Shown piece after piece: positions 52,585 through 61,703 of a DNA stretch of 64,000 nucleotides (the stretch's first letter is position 1; every line of letters starts with the position of its first letter). Position numbers and translations under genes: made by a program. The notes below the pieces were generated by a model. It was not told the DNA's origin and made no database searches. It saw only the letters and a list, made by a program, of their open reading frames with translations. Origin of the DNA: Ornithinimicrobium cryptoxanthini (lineage in GTDB: Bacteria; Actinomycetota; Actinomycetes; Actinomycetales; Dermatophilaceae); assembly GCF_023923205.1 (NCBI RefSeq), contig NZ_CP099490.1, positions 1,984,001 to 2,048,000 on the forward strand, written 5' to 3'.

Positions 52585-53988
52585 TTACCCGTCCCGCCAG
52601 TCTGGTGGGTCGCCCGCAGCCAGCGCAGGATCGTCGGAAGCAAACGTGCGGACCGGACCCGGCGCGGTCCGCGGTCCCTCGAAGCGGACCGTCACCCGGC
52701 CGAGACCGCTGCCCCACACCCAGCCCGCGCCATACTCCTCGTGGTGCACGTCAGCACCTGGGCGCCACTCCACACCATCCGCCACCTCGGGCGTATGCCG
52801 ACGCTCGGGGGGCTCCACCACCCGAGCGCCCCCCGGCAATGCACCGATGCTGTCGGGCACCTCCACCTCGGTGCTGATCGCGAGGTCGACGGCGAAGAGG
52901 CCCTCCCCCAGCTCCAGCTCCTCCTGCGCGTGCGTGGTCAGGCCAGAGACGCCGACGCCGAGCAGCCGGATGCCAGCGGACACGTCGATGGCGCCCAGCA
53001 GCCGTCTCGCCTGGCGCCCGATGACCGCAGGGTCGCCGGTCGCCCAGGGCAGGGTCCCCGAGCGCGTCACCTGGCTGAAGTCGTGCTGTCGCACCTTGAC
53101 GGTGGTCGTGCGACCAAACAGCGCCGCCCGTCCCAGCCTGCTCGCGAGCCTGGCCACCAGCAGGTCCAGTTCGCGCTCGAGAGCCCCCGGGTCGGCGATG
53201 TCGACGTCAAAGGTCTCCTCCACCGACAGGCTCTTAGCCTCCCGCTGGCTCTCCACCTGGCGGTTGTCCTCGGCGCGTGCCAACCGCGTCAGGCTCGCAC
53301 CCTGGGCGAGCCCGAAGATGGCGACCAGGTCGCCCTCGCTGACCCGCGCCAGGTCGGCGACGGTCTCCACGCCGAAGGCATGCAGGCGGGCCGCGGTCGC
53401 GGGCCCCACCCCGGCGATCGCCCGCACCGACATCGGTCCCAGCACCTCCTGCTCGGTGCCCGGCTCGATCAGGGTCATGCCGGCGGGCTTGTTGAGCTCG
53501 CTGCCGATCTTGGCCATCATCTTGGAGGTCGCGATGCCCACCGAGGCCGTCAGTCCGCCGGTGGCCACCTGGATCCGCTCCATCAGGTCCTCGGCCAGCG
53601 CGGCCAGCCCAGCGGGAGTCAGGTCGCGCGGAGGACCAGCGGCCAGGTCGACATACGCCTCGTCCACCGACACCTGCTCCACCACCGGGGACAGGTCGCG
53701 CAGCAGCTCCATCACCACCTGGGAGCTCATCCGATAGGCATCGAAGCGGCCACCCAGGAACGCCGTCCCCGCCGGGCACCGCCGCCGCGCCTCCGAGGTG
53801 GGCATCGCTGATCGGGCCCCGAACTTGCGGGCTTCGTAGGAGGCAGTTGAGACGACACCCCGCGGCCCGACCCCGCCGACCACCACCGGCCTGCCGCGCA
53901 GGGACGGCTTGTCCCGCTGCTCCACCGCCGCAAAGAACGCGTCCAGGTCCAGGTGCAGGACGCTGGACTCGCGGCGGGCGGGCGGCAT
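52585..53988 (-). CDS. dinB: DNA polymerase IV, Y-family translesion polymerase
   Basis: A 467-residue Y-family polymerase, which copies past damaged bases. The palm motifs LHLDLDAFFAAVEQRDKP and VSVDEAYVDLA supply the catalytic Asp and Asp-Glu. RFDAYRMSSQVVMELL, ATSKMMAKIGSELNKP and two helix-hairpin-helix blocks (AGVGPATAARLHAFG) fit DinB. The C-terminal extension of about 110 residues after the little finger is long, with ends like EYGAGWVWGSGLGRVTVRFE; this kind of tail occurs in actinobacterial DinB proteins. No clear beta-clamp motif was picked out. Confidence 0.92.
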   Translation of the reverse strand: MPPARRESSVLHLDLDAFFAAVEQRDKPSLRGRPVVVGGVGPRGVVSTASYEARKFGARSAMPTSEARRRCPAGTAFLGGRFDAYRMSSQVVMELLRDLSPVVEQVSVDEAYVDLAAGPPRDLTPAGLAALAEDLMERIQVATGGLTASVGIATSKMMAKIGSELNKPAGMTLIEPGTEQEVLGPMSVRAIAGVGPATAARLHAFGVETVADLARVSEGDLVAIFGLAQGASLTRLARAEDNRQVESQREAKSLSVEETFDVDIADPGALERELDLLVARLASRLGRAALFGRTTTVKVRQHDFSQVTRSGTLPWATGDPAVIGRQARRLLGAIDVSAGIRLLGVGVSGLTTHAQEELELGEGLFAVDLAISTEVEVPDSIGALPGGARVVEPPERRHTPEVADGVEWRPGADVHHEEYGAGWVWGSGLGRVTVRFEGPRTAPGPVRTFASDDPALAAGDPPDWRDG

Positions 53989-54026
53989 GGGGCCACTGTC
54001 GCACAGCGCGCGGATAGGGTCAGACC

Positions 54027-54794
54027 GTGCTCGAACACGTCACTGCGATCCGCTATGTCACACCCCTGCGCGAGGGTGGGTCGATGCCCGGGGTCGTCGA
54101 GGGCAACGACCTGGGGACGTATGTCGTGAAGTTCCGTGGCGCGGGTCAGGGCCTGAAGGTGCTGGTCGCCGAGGTCGTCGTCGGCGAGCTGGCCCGGCGC
54201 CTCGACCTGCCCGTGCCGCGGATGGTCACCATCGAGCTGCCCCGGGCCATCGCGCGCTATGAGGCCGACGAGGAGGTCCAGGACCTGCTCAACGCCTCCC
54301 CCGGCACCAACCTGGGCGTCGACCTGCTCCCGGGCTCGCTCGGCTATGACGGCTCCCGGCCGCCGGCCCCGGAGCTCGCCTCACGCATCCTGTGGCTCGA
54401 CGCGTTCACCGCCAACGTGGACCGCACCTGGTCCAACCCCAACCTGCTCACCTGGCACCGGCAGACCTGGCTGATCGACCACGGTGCGGCGCTCTACTTC
54501 CACCACTCCTGGCCGAGCAGGGCTCCTGACCCGCAGCGGTTTGTCCGGCAACCATTCATGGCCGACGAGCACGTGCTGCGGGCGATCGCGACGGACCTGG
54601 CCGGGGCGCACGCAGCGCTGGCGCCGCGGATCACGACCGACCTGGTCGCCGACGTGCTCGACCTCGTCCCGGATGAGTGGCTCGAGACCACGGACCACCT
54701 GCCGGACGCGCGGTCGGTGCGCGCGGCATACGCCGATCATCTGCTCGCCCGGGTGGAGACTCCTCAGGTGTGGCTGCCCGGAGGTGCGCGGTGA
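54027..54794 (+). CDS. HipA-like kinase family protein
   Basis: A 255-residue protein with a compact HipA-like kinase fold. It has the Lys in YVVKFRGAGQGLKVLVAEVV, the Arg/Asp block LDAFTANVDRTWSNPNLL corresponding to the catalytic loop, and LIDHGAALYFHHSW as the metal-binding Asp segment. No HipB antitoxin accompanies it. Instead a DUF3037 gene follows with a four-base overlap, the pairing seen for this family in many bacteria. Its targets are unknown. The GTG at 54027 fits the first conserved strand. Confidence 0.82.
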   Translation: MLEHVTAIRYVTPLREGGSMPGVVEGNDLGTYVVKFRGAGQGLKVLVAEVVVGELARRLDLPVPRMVTIELPRAIARYEADEEVQDLLNASPGTNLGVDLLPGSLGYDGSRPPAPELASRILWLDAFTANVDRTWSNPNLLTWHRQTWLIDHGAALYFHHSWPSRAPDPQRFVRQPFMADEHVLRAIATDLAGAHAALAPRITTDLVADVLDLVPDEWLETTDHLPDARSVRAAYADHLLARVETPQVWLPGGAR

Positions 54795-55168
54795 CCTACG
54801 ACTATCAATACGTCACCATCCGCCTGGTGCCCCGGATAGAGCGCGAGGAGTTCATCAACGTCGGCGTCGTGCTCTACAGCCAGGAGGCGGAGTTCCTCCA
54901 CGGGGCCTTCCACCTCGATGAGGCCAGGGCCGCTGCGCTGGCCCCGGAGCTTGACCTGGAGTCGGTCCACGCCGCGCTCGAGGCCGTCTGCGGGGTGGCC
55001 GCCGGAGAGCACTCCCCCGCCACGCCGCGGCTGGACAAGCTCGGTCCCCGCTTCGGGTGGCTCAGTGCCCCGCGCAGCACGATCATCCAGCCCGGGCCGG
55101 TGCACGGCGGCACGACAGAGGACCCGGCTGCGACGCTCCAGCACCTGGTGCGCATCCTGGTGGCATGA
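54791..55168 (+). CDS. DUF3037 family protein
   Basis: A 125-residue protein starting TYDYQYVTIRLVPRIEREEF, with NVGVVLYSQEAEFLHGAFHL and a helical second half. This is the DUF3037 family, usually coded next to the HipA-like kinase, as here (GTGA overlap). The function is unknown; it may be a regulator or partner of the kinase. The GTG at 54791 is required by the overlap. Confidence 0.85.
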   Translation: MTYDYQYVTIRLVPRIEREEFINVGVVLYSQEAEFLHGAFHLDEARAAALAPELDLESVHAALEAVCGVAAGEHSPATPRLDKLGPRFGWLSAPRSTIIQPGPVHGGTTEDPAATLQHLVRILVA

Positions 55169-55696
55169 CACAGCACCTCAGCTGGCACCCGGTCAGCACG
55201 CGCCCAGACCTGCTCGCCGAGCCCGGCCGCACCGCGCTCGAGGGGTCACCACTCGCTGACTCTGTCCAGGTGGCCGCCATCGATCCTGACCTGGCAGACA
55301 CGCAGGCGCTGGTGGACGCGACCGACGTCACCCTCGAGGAGTCGGCGAACTGCATCGTGGTGCTCGGCCGCCGGGGGTGAGATCGAGCGGGTCACCGCCG
55401 CCCTGGTCCTGGCGACGACGCGGGCCGACGTCAACACCACGATCCGCAAGTCCCTGGACGTGCGCAAGGCCAGCTTCATGCAGATGGAGCGTGCAGTGAC
55501 CGAGACCGCGATGGAGTTTGGCGGCATCACGCCGGTCGGCCTTCCAGCGGACTGGCCGGTGCTCGTGGACTCGCGAGTGGTTGAGGCTGCCCGGGTCGTG
55601 ATCGGATCCGGCATCCGTGGTTCAAAACTGCGGCTGCCCGGCGCTTCCGTGGCGCGTCTGCCCGGCGTCAGGGTGGTCAAGGGTCTGGCCCGCTGA
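55165..55696 (+). pseudogene. YbaK/EbsC-type aminoacyl-tRNA deacylase, frameshifted
   Basis: The start (ATG 55165, overlapping the DUF3037 stop) gives WHPVSTRPDLLAEPGRTAL and TLEESANCIVVLGRR, then a stop at 55378-55380. Downstream in another frame the protein continues GEIERVTAALVLATTRADVN, RKASFMQMERAVTETAMEFG, GITPVGLPADWPVL and GVRVVKGLAR. Together they form a normal YbaK-fold editing enzyme, which removes mischarged amino acids from tRNA. The break lies in a run of five G at 55373-55377. A one-base sequencing error, a true mutation or a switchable G-run are all possible. Confidence 0.8.
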
Positions 55697-55849
55697 CCCA
55701 GCACTCACTCGCCATTATCATGGCGCGTCTCGATTTGCACTATTTAGTTCGTGCGCTGCGCGATCTGAGCCGCTAGGCTGCTGAGCGTCCACCTTGGAGT
55801 GGCCGTGACTGCTCCCACCCAGATGGGCACTTCCCACTGGAGGATCAGC

Positions 55850-57073
55850 ATGACGAAAATTCGTTCGGGGCTGCGACTCATCGCAGTGTCCGCGGCGGTG
55901 GCTCTGGGCCTGGGCTCGGTCTCGGCGGCGGGTGACACGGAAGCTGAGGAGACGCTCCGGCTGCACCTGGGCAGCTACGGCACGTATTTCGAGTACAGCA
56001 ACCACGGTGAGCCGATCAAACAGAAGATCACGACTCCGCATAAGAAGAAGAGCTGCCAGCTCATCGACGTCAACGGGCCGCTGGCGGCTCTCAGCGGCAG
56101 CGACTACGGGCCGGGCCTCAAGGATGGGGCGATCGGCATCAAGTCCGGCAACGACAACGGGACCCCGTGCTCCCTGGTTGACCCCACCGAGGACCTGACT
56201 CTCAGCCTGGGCGATGTGCCGGACGCTCTGCAGGTCGCGCTCGACCTGGAGCTCAAGGGCGATGTCCGGGTCCAGATCGTGCTGTCCCACGGCGGCGTGC
56301 CGGCGGGCACCTTCGAGGTGCGCTCAGGCGGGGGCATCGTGCCCGGTGAGGGAGTCGACGGCAGCACGAAGGCTCCCTTCACAGCGACCGCGACGACGGC
56401 TGAGCCGATCGCCAACTGCCTCAACGGTTCGGCGAGCTCCGGCATCAACGACAACTGTTATGTCACCATCATCCCGTTGGGACCGTTCGACGCCATCACG
56501 TTCAAGCCGCTCAGCGGGAAGATGTCGCTCGAGGGCGGCGGTGACTACGGCAAGAAGAAGGGCAAGGACTTCGAGACGGTCTTCACGCTGGTTGACTACG
56601 ACGGTTGGCTGGGCTGCGACGACGAGACCAACTCCGTCACGATCGAGGAGAGCACCGTCTATGGCGACATCACCCGGCTGCAGAACACCGACGGCTCCGA
56701 GTGCGTTTCCAAGCCCTACAACATCGACGTCGACGTCACGGCGGACACGCTGAGCTTCGTGCCGCACGACAACCCAGGCGCCCCGCAGCCCTCTGCCTAC
56801 CAGGCAACCCTGAGGTTCTCGCCCGAGACCGCAATGATCCCGTTCGCGAGCCTGTTGGAGTATGACCAGGATGACGACGGGCCACTGCCTTTCCAGATCA
56901 TGCCCTGGTGCACTGGTGACCCCTTCGCGGGTGCGAACGGCTCGATCAACACCACGGTGATCCCCACCGGTGACACCTGGTGCGTCGTCAGCGCGTCCAC
57001 GGACCTCGTCGGCGAGGGCGAGATCCGTACCACCTGGAACGTCGTCGGGATCGGCGACCCGAAGTTCCGCTGA
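55850..57073 (+). CDS. Secreted protein of unknown function
   Basis: A 407-residue protein with a clear Sec signal peptide (residues about 1-27: LRLIAVSAAVALGLGSVSAA). The mature part is acidic, rich in Gly/Asp/Thr, and has several Cys (KKKSCQLID, GTPCSLVD, DGWLGCDDE, WCTGDP, DTWCVVSAS), probably paired in disulfides of a beta-rich fold. I do not recognise a family. GGAGGATC lies six to eight bases before ATG 55850. The gene is convergent with the large regulator gene, with only five bases between the stops. Confidence 0.75.
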   Translation: MTKIRSGLRLIAVSAAVALGLGSVSAAGDTEAEETLRLHLGSYGTYFEYSNHGEPIKQKITTPHKKKSCQLIDVNGPLAALSGSDYGPGLKDGAIGIKSGNDNGTPCSLVDPTEDLTLSLGDVPDALQVALDLELKGDVRVQIVLSHGGVPAGTFEVRSGGGIVPGEGVDGSTKAPFTATATTAEPIANCLNGSASSGINDNCYVTIIPLGPFDAITFKPLSGKMSLEGGGDYGKKKGKDFETVFTLVDYDGWLGCDDETNSVTIEESTVYGDITRLQNTDGSECVSKPYNIDVDVTADTLSFVPHDNPGAPQPSAYQATLRFSPETAMIPFASLLEYDQDDDGPLPFQIMPWCTGDPFAGANGSINTTVIPTGDTWCVVSASTDLVGEGEIRTTWNVVGIGDPKFR

Positions 57074-57077
57074 CCCC

Positions 57078-60000
57078 TCAGGCGGTGCGGACCACGCCAA
57101 GCTGCTGGAGGAATCCCTGGGACTCCTCCAGCAGCTCCCGCTTGCGGTGCGGGTCGACGGTGAGCTCAGCCTGGGTGAGGCACAACAGCGCCACCTCGTA
57201 GGCTAGGCCCTGCTCCCTGGCCTGCACCAGGCCGGCCTCCACGGCCGCGCGCGCCTCGTCCATCCGGTCGAGCCCGGCGAGGGCCTGGGCCCTGGTCCGC
57301 GCCAGTGAGCTGCCATAGAGCTCGGCCTCCCCACCCGACCGGCGCTCGATGTCATCGATGAGGTCGAGCGCCGCCTGCGGCTCGCCGTCCTGCACCTGGC
57401 CCCAGGCGATGAGGATGGCAGCCTCGATCGCCGACTGCACCTGGCCGATCTGTGTCGCCTCAGCTCGCAGCGCCAGCAGGGTGTCCATCGCGCCGTCCTC
57501 ACGCCTGAGCAGGCGCAGGCGGCCCAGCTGGATCTCGGCGAAGATGGCAGCGTCGAGCAGCCCGTGGGCGCGCAGCACCCGGACGGCACCGACCAGCACC
57601 TCCTCGGCCTCCTCATAGCGGCCCTGGCTCACGAGCACCTCGCCGATGTTGGCGCCGCAGGTGGCGGCTTCGGCCTCGTTGCCGGCCCGCACGAAGGCGT
57701 CCTGGGCGCGAGCATAGAAGCCCAGTGCGTCCTCCCAGCGGCCCTCAAAATAGGCCTGCCCGCCCAGGTTATTGGTGACGATCGCGGTGCCGGCCAGGTT
57801 GTCGAGCTCCTCATAGATCTTCAGGGCCCGCTCGCCATACACCGCCTGTGCCGACTGGCCCAGCATGTTGTAGGCCGCGTCCAGCACCTGGTAGGACCGG
57901 GCCAGCGCCTCGCGCTCCCCCGACGCCTCCGCCTCGGCCATGGCCTGCGTGGCCAGCCGCAGGGCCGTCCGGGGATGTTCCTGCAGCTGCCGGATCTGGG
58001 CGTTCAGCGCATTCAGCCGTGCCGTCGCCCCTAGCGCCTCCCGGGTGCCCACCTCGGTGACGATGCGCCGGCCCATCGTGAGGTCGCGGTATGCCGTGGA
58101 GTAGGCCCCGGTGCGGGCACGGGACCGCGCTCGCTTGCGCAGCAGGTCGGCGCGGCGGATCGGGTCCTCGGGGACCAGCTGTGTTGCGCGGCGGAACGCT
58201 GCGACCGAGTCGTCAAACAGGCCCGCCTGCTCCAGGACGTCACCCAGCGCCTCCGCCACGTCCGCGACCACCCTGGGTGCCAGGCCGTCGATGTGACGCG
58301 CGGCCGTCAGCGCGCGCCGATAGAAGGTGGCGGCCGCAGCGTTGGCATAGATCTCTCTGGCGCCGTCGCCGGCCGTGCGAGAGTAGTCCCACGCCTCGGG
58401 CCAGCGGCGGGCCTGCGAGTAGTGGACGGACAGCAGCTCCGCCTGCAGGTCGGCCTGGTCCCCTGCGCTGGCGCAGATGGCGTCACCGACCTGGGCATGC
58501 AGCTCTCGGCGGGTCCTGAAGGGCAGGCCCGCATAGGCGACGTCACGGATCAGGGTGTGCCGGAAGCGGACCCAGCCAGACGGCTCGACATCGAGGAACT
58601 CCCCCAGCCGCCGCAGAGTCGTCACCTGCTCGCGCTGAGCTCCCGCCGGCCCGAGCACCGCCGGCGTGTGCTCCTGCCGGAACCCAGCGCCCAGGACCGC
58701 GAGCCGCCGCAAGATGTTGCGGTCAGCAGGCGGCAGCTTGTCGATCCGCGCCGCGATGAGTCCCTCCACCGAGTGCGGGAGCTGGTCCACGGCCGCGTCG
58801 GCGCGCATCACGTGCAGCAGCTCGAGCAGGAACAACGGGCTGCCGTCCGCCCGCTCCGCCAGCGTGTCCACCTGGCTGGTGAGCAGCGGCGAGCCTTTCG
58901 TCGCGGACTGCAGCAGCTCCCTGGCTTCGGTCACGCCGAGAGGGCTCAGTTCCAGCTGGGCCACGGCCGGGTGAATCGGCGACACGAATCCTTGCGCTCC
59001 TGGCTGGCGGCTGAGCACGACAAGCCAGGGCAGCGCGTCGATGCCGGTGATCAGTCCCTCGAGCAGGTCGCGGGAGGCCGGGTCCATCCACTGGGTGTCC
59101 TCGATGAGGAAGAGGGTCGGCTCCCGGCTGGTGGCCTGCAGCAGTGCGGCAACCGCTGCGAGGGTGCGCGCCGGCCGGAACTGGTCGTCCAGCTGCGCGA
59201 CCTGGGGTGACTCTGGCAGGGACAGGCCCAGGGGTATGCCGAGGAGCGCGAGCCAGGGCTGCAGTCCCGGTGCCGCATGGCTCACCAGGTCGGTGAGATC
59301 GGCGGCCGTGGTCGCGGGGTCGGGGTCGTCAAGTCCCCACGCTGTGCGCAGCAGCGTGCGGAACGGGAAGTAGGGCGTGGCGGTCTGATAGAGGCGGCAC
59401 TCAGCACGCACGACCCGCTGCGGCGAAGCCACTGCCAGCAGCTCCTGGATCAGTCGGGTCTTGCCCATCCCCACCTCGGCCGCGATCTCGACCACGCGCC
59501 CCTGGGACTGACCGGCGCAGGCCCAGGCAGCGGTCAGGACCGCCAGCTCGTCGTCGCGACCGATCAGGGGGGTGGCCGGCCCCTCCTCGCGCGCTCGGCT
59601 GCCCTCGGGCTCGCCGACGGCATAGGCCTGGACGGGAGCCCGTTTGCCCTTCACGAAGAACGGCTCGGGAGCCAGGACCTCAAAGGTCGTCCGCGACCCG
59701 TCGAGCACATCGCTGGTGGCATAGACCTCGCCAGCGGGAGCCTTGGCCATCACGCGGGCGGCCAGGTTCACGGCGTCACCCATGATCGTGTAGGTCCGGC
59801 GATAGGGCGGTCCGACGGACCCGGAGAAGACGTAGCCCCAGTTGAGGCCGATCTGCAGGGGGAGGTCCGGGGGCGCGTGGTTGCGGATGTCACGCACCGC
59901 CAGCAGCATCTGCTCCTCGTTGTTGCCGGCCGTGTCGGGCACCCCGGCCGTCAGGATGATCTTGCCCCCGTCCGGGGCGATGTCGGTGGCGAGGAAGGTG

Positions 60001-60869
60001 ACGCCGTGCGTGTCGGCATACTCCTGCACGGTGGTGACCAGCTCGTCCAGGACGGCGGCGGCGTGCTCGGGGTCGGCGCGGACCACCCGGTCGAAGTCGC
60101 TGTAGTGGATGAAGGCGATGGCTGCCGGGCGGTGCTCGGGGTTGATGGCGTCGCTGAGCAGGGTCTGCCGCAGGCCTCGGGGGACGAACTCCTGCAGATC
60201 GACCTCGGGGCTCACCGCTGCGCGGAAGCCCGTCTGCTCCACGCGCGGTGCCCGACGCAGGAGGCAGCCGGGCCCGCTCCCGCCGCCGAGGCACGACCTG
60301 GGCAGCATCCGCGAGGTCTCCGGGCTGAGCAGGATCTGCGCGGCTGAGGCCGCGGCCTCCATCTGGACCGTGCGGGTAGCCGCCGGACCCGCCACGACGA
60401 GCTCTCGGTGCGAGCTGCCGACGAGGAAGAAGTCGAAACGGCCGCTGTGAACACCGACCGACATGCGGAGCAGCACCTTGCCAGCCGAGGTCTGGAACCC
60501 GCCGATCCGGCGCAGCTCGGCGCGCATGGCGTGGGCGGCCGCCGCGGCACGCAACTGGTGTCCCTCGCCGGTAAAGAGGAGCAGCTGGGCATCACCGCCA
60601 AACTTGATCAGGTTGGCGCCGAAGGTGTAGGCCGCCGGGAGCAGCCTGCCGAACGTGTCGTCGATAACGCCGGTGACCTCCTCGGCGCCCACGTTGCCGT
60701 GGCGTGCCAACCGCTCGGACATCTTGGTGAAGCCAGAGATGTCCATCAGCACCATGGAGCCGTCGACCGCTCGGTGCAGGCGTCCGGGAGCCTCCACGTT
60801 CCAATAGCGGATCAGCCTCGGCAGATAGGCCTGCAGCGGATCCACCACGGTGTCACCGGGCGATGTCAT
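57078..60869 (-). CDS. Double class III cyclase / AAA ATPase / TPR signalling protein
   Basis: A 1263-residue protein. The first cyclase domain (about 35-190) has Asp43 in MVLMDISGFTKM and FGGDAQLLLF. The second (about 265-450) has FIHYSDFDRVV and RTYTIMGDAVNLAARVMA. A STAND ATPase follows, with P-loop AAEVGMGKTRLIQELL near 466 and Walker B TLFLIEDTQWMDP. Residues about 760-1260 are TPR-like. Such proteins combine a cyclase-type sensor with an ATPase switch. ATG 60869 fits the domain start; the frame is open further upstream but overlaps the hydrolase gene. The MBL hydrolase gene ends 10 bp upstream, so they form one unit. Confidence 0.85.
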   Translation of the reverse strand: MTSPGDTVVDPLQAYLPRLIRYWNVEAPGRLHRAVDGSMVLMDISGFTKMSERLARHGNVGAEEVTGVIDDTFGRLLPAAYTFGANLIKFGGDAQLLLFTGEGHQLRAAAAAHAMRAELRRIGGFQTSAGKVLLRMSVGVHSGRFDFFLVGSSHRELVVAGPAATRTVQMEAAASAAQILLSPETSRMLPRSCLGGGSGPGCLLRRAPRVEQTGFRAAVSPEVDLQEFVPRGLRQTLLSDAINPEHRPAAIAFIHYSDFDRVVRADPEHAAAVLDELVTTVQEYADTHGVTFLATDIAPDGGKIILTAGVPDTAGNNEEQMLLAVRDIRNHAPPDLPLQIGLNWGYVFSGSVGPPYRRTYTIMGDAVNLAARVMAKAPAGEVYATSDVLDGSRTTFEVLAPEPFFVKGKRAPVQAYAVGEPEGSRAREEGPATPLIGRDDELAVLTAAWACAGQSQGRVVEIAAEVGMGKTRLIQELLAVASPQRVVRAECRLYQTATPYFPFRTLLRTAWGLDDPDPATTAADLTDLVSHAAPGLQPWLALLGIPLGLSLPESPQVAQLDDQFRPARTLAAVAALLQATSREPTLFLIEDTQWMDPASRDLLEGLITGIDALPWLVVLSRQPGAQGFVSPIHPAVAQLELSPLGVTEARELLQSATKGSPLLTSQVDTLAERADGSPLFLLELLHVMRADAAVDQLPHSVEGLIAARIDKLPPADRNILRRLAVLGAGFRQEHTPAVLGPAGAQREQVTTLRRLGEFLDVEPSGWVRFRHTLIRDVAYAGLPFRTRRELHAQVGDAICASAGDQADLQAELLSVHYSQARRWPEAWDYSRTAGDGAREIYANAAAATFYRRALTAARHIDGLAPRVVADVAEALGDVLEQAGLFDDSVAAFRRATQLVPEDPIRRADLLRKRARSRARTGAYSTAYRDLTMGRRIVTEVGTREALGATARLNALNAQIRQLQEHPRTALRLATQAMAEAEASGEREALARSYQVLDAAYNMLGQSAQAVYGERALKIYEELDNLAGTAIVTNNLGGQAYFEGRWEDALGFYARAQDAFVRAGNEAEAATCGANIGEVLVSQGRYEEAEEVLVGAVRVLRAHGLLDAAIFAEIQLGRLRLLRREDGAMDTLLALRAEATQIGQVQSAIEAAILIAWGQVQDGEPQAALDLIDDIERRSGGEAELYGSSLARTRAQALAGLDRMDEARAAVEAGLVQAREQGLAYEVALLCLTQAELTVDPHRKRELLEESQGFLQQLGVVRTA

Positions 60870-60879
60870 GGTGGCGTCA

Positions 60880-61665
60880 TCAGAGGGAGAAGCGGTCGGC
60901 GCAGCTGGCACCGGCTGCCTGCGGGAAGAGGTCCACGCTCCGGGCGACGAGATCGTCCACGGCCGCATCCGAGCGCGACGGGTCGTGGCTGGCCATGAGC
61001 AGCTGTCCCGCGCCTGCCTGGCTGGCCATCGCGACAGCCTGCTCCCACGTGCTGTGGCCCCAGCCGCGCTTGGACTCGATCTCACTGGGGAGATACTGCG
61101 CGTCGTGGACGAGCATGTCGGCCCCCTCTGACCGGCGGACCAGCGCCTGGTCCGCGTCGGTGCCGGCCTCGTGGTCGGTGGCCACGACCACGGAGCGGCC
61201 GTCGTGGTTGAACCGATAACCCAGCCCGCCCTGGGGGTGGTTGAGCGGGAAGGTCGTGACCTCGACCTCGCCGATGTGGAACGACTCCGGGGCGCTGACG
61301 AACTCGATCTTCATGTCCGCGATCGGCACCGGGAACCACGGTGGGCTGATGGCTCCTGACACCGCACCCGCCACGTCACCCGGGCCGATGATCCGCAGGG
61401 AGAGGTCGCCCTGCCACATCGGGGCGCACATGGACAGCCCCTGGATGTGGTCCCAGTGGTAGTGGGTCAGGACGATCGTCACGGTGGTCCCGGGCTTCGA
61501 GATCTGTGGCACCAGCAGCCGCAAGCCGGTGCCCGCGTCGATGATCGTCACCAGGTCGCCCTCGTCGTGGTGCAACGAGTAGCAGGTGGTGTCACCGCCG
61601 TAGCGCGCGAACTCCGCTGTCCCCACCGGCATCGAACCACGAGCACCGTGAATGTCGAGAAGCAT
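60880..61665 (-). CDS. MBL-fold metal hydrolase
   Basis: A 261-residue metallo-beta-lactamase-fold hydrolase. The motif THYHWDHIQG provides the HxHxDH metal ligands; VVVATDHEAG gives the later Asp/His, and LLMASHDPSRSD the last His. Such enzymes hydrolyse phosphodiesters, including cyclic nucleotides, or thioesters and lactams. Because the next gene encodes cyclase domains and they are only 10 bp apart, cyclic nucleotide hydrolysis is a reasonable guess, not shown by the sequence. Confidence 0.85.
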   Translation of the reverse strand: MLLDIHGARGSMPVGTAEFARYGGDTTCYSLHHDEGDLVTIIDAGTGLRLLVPQISKPGTTVTIVLTHYHWDHIQGLSMCAPMWQGDLSLRIIGPGDVAGAVSGAISPPWFPVPIADMKIEFVSAPESFHIGEVEVTTFPLNHPQGGLGYRFNHDGRSVVVATDHEAGTDADQALVRRSEGADMLVHDAQYLPSEIESKRGWGHSTWEQAVAMASQAGAGQLLMASHDPSRSDAAVDDLVARSVDLFPQAAGASCADRFSL

Positions 61666-61703
61666 GGAGCTGCCTTCCTGGATGCGAGTCGCTGGCAGCC
61701 AAT

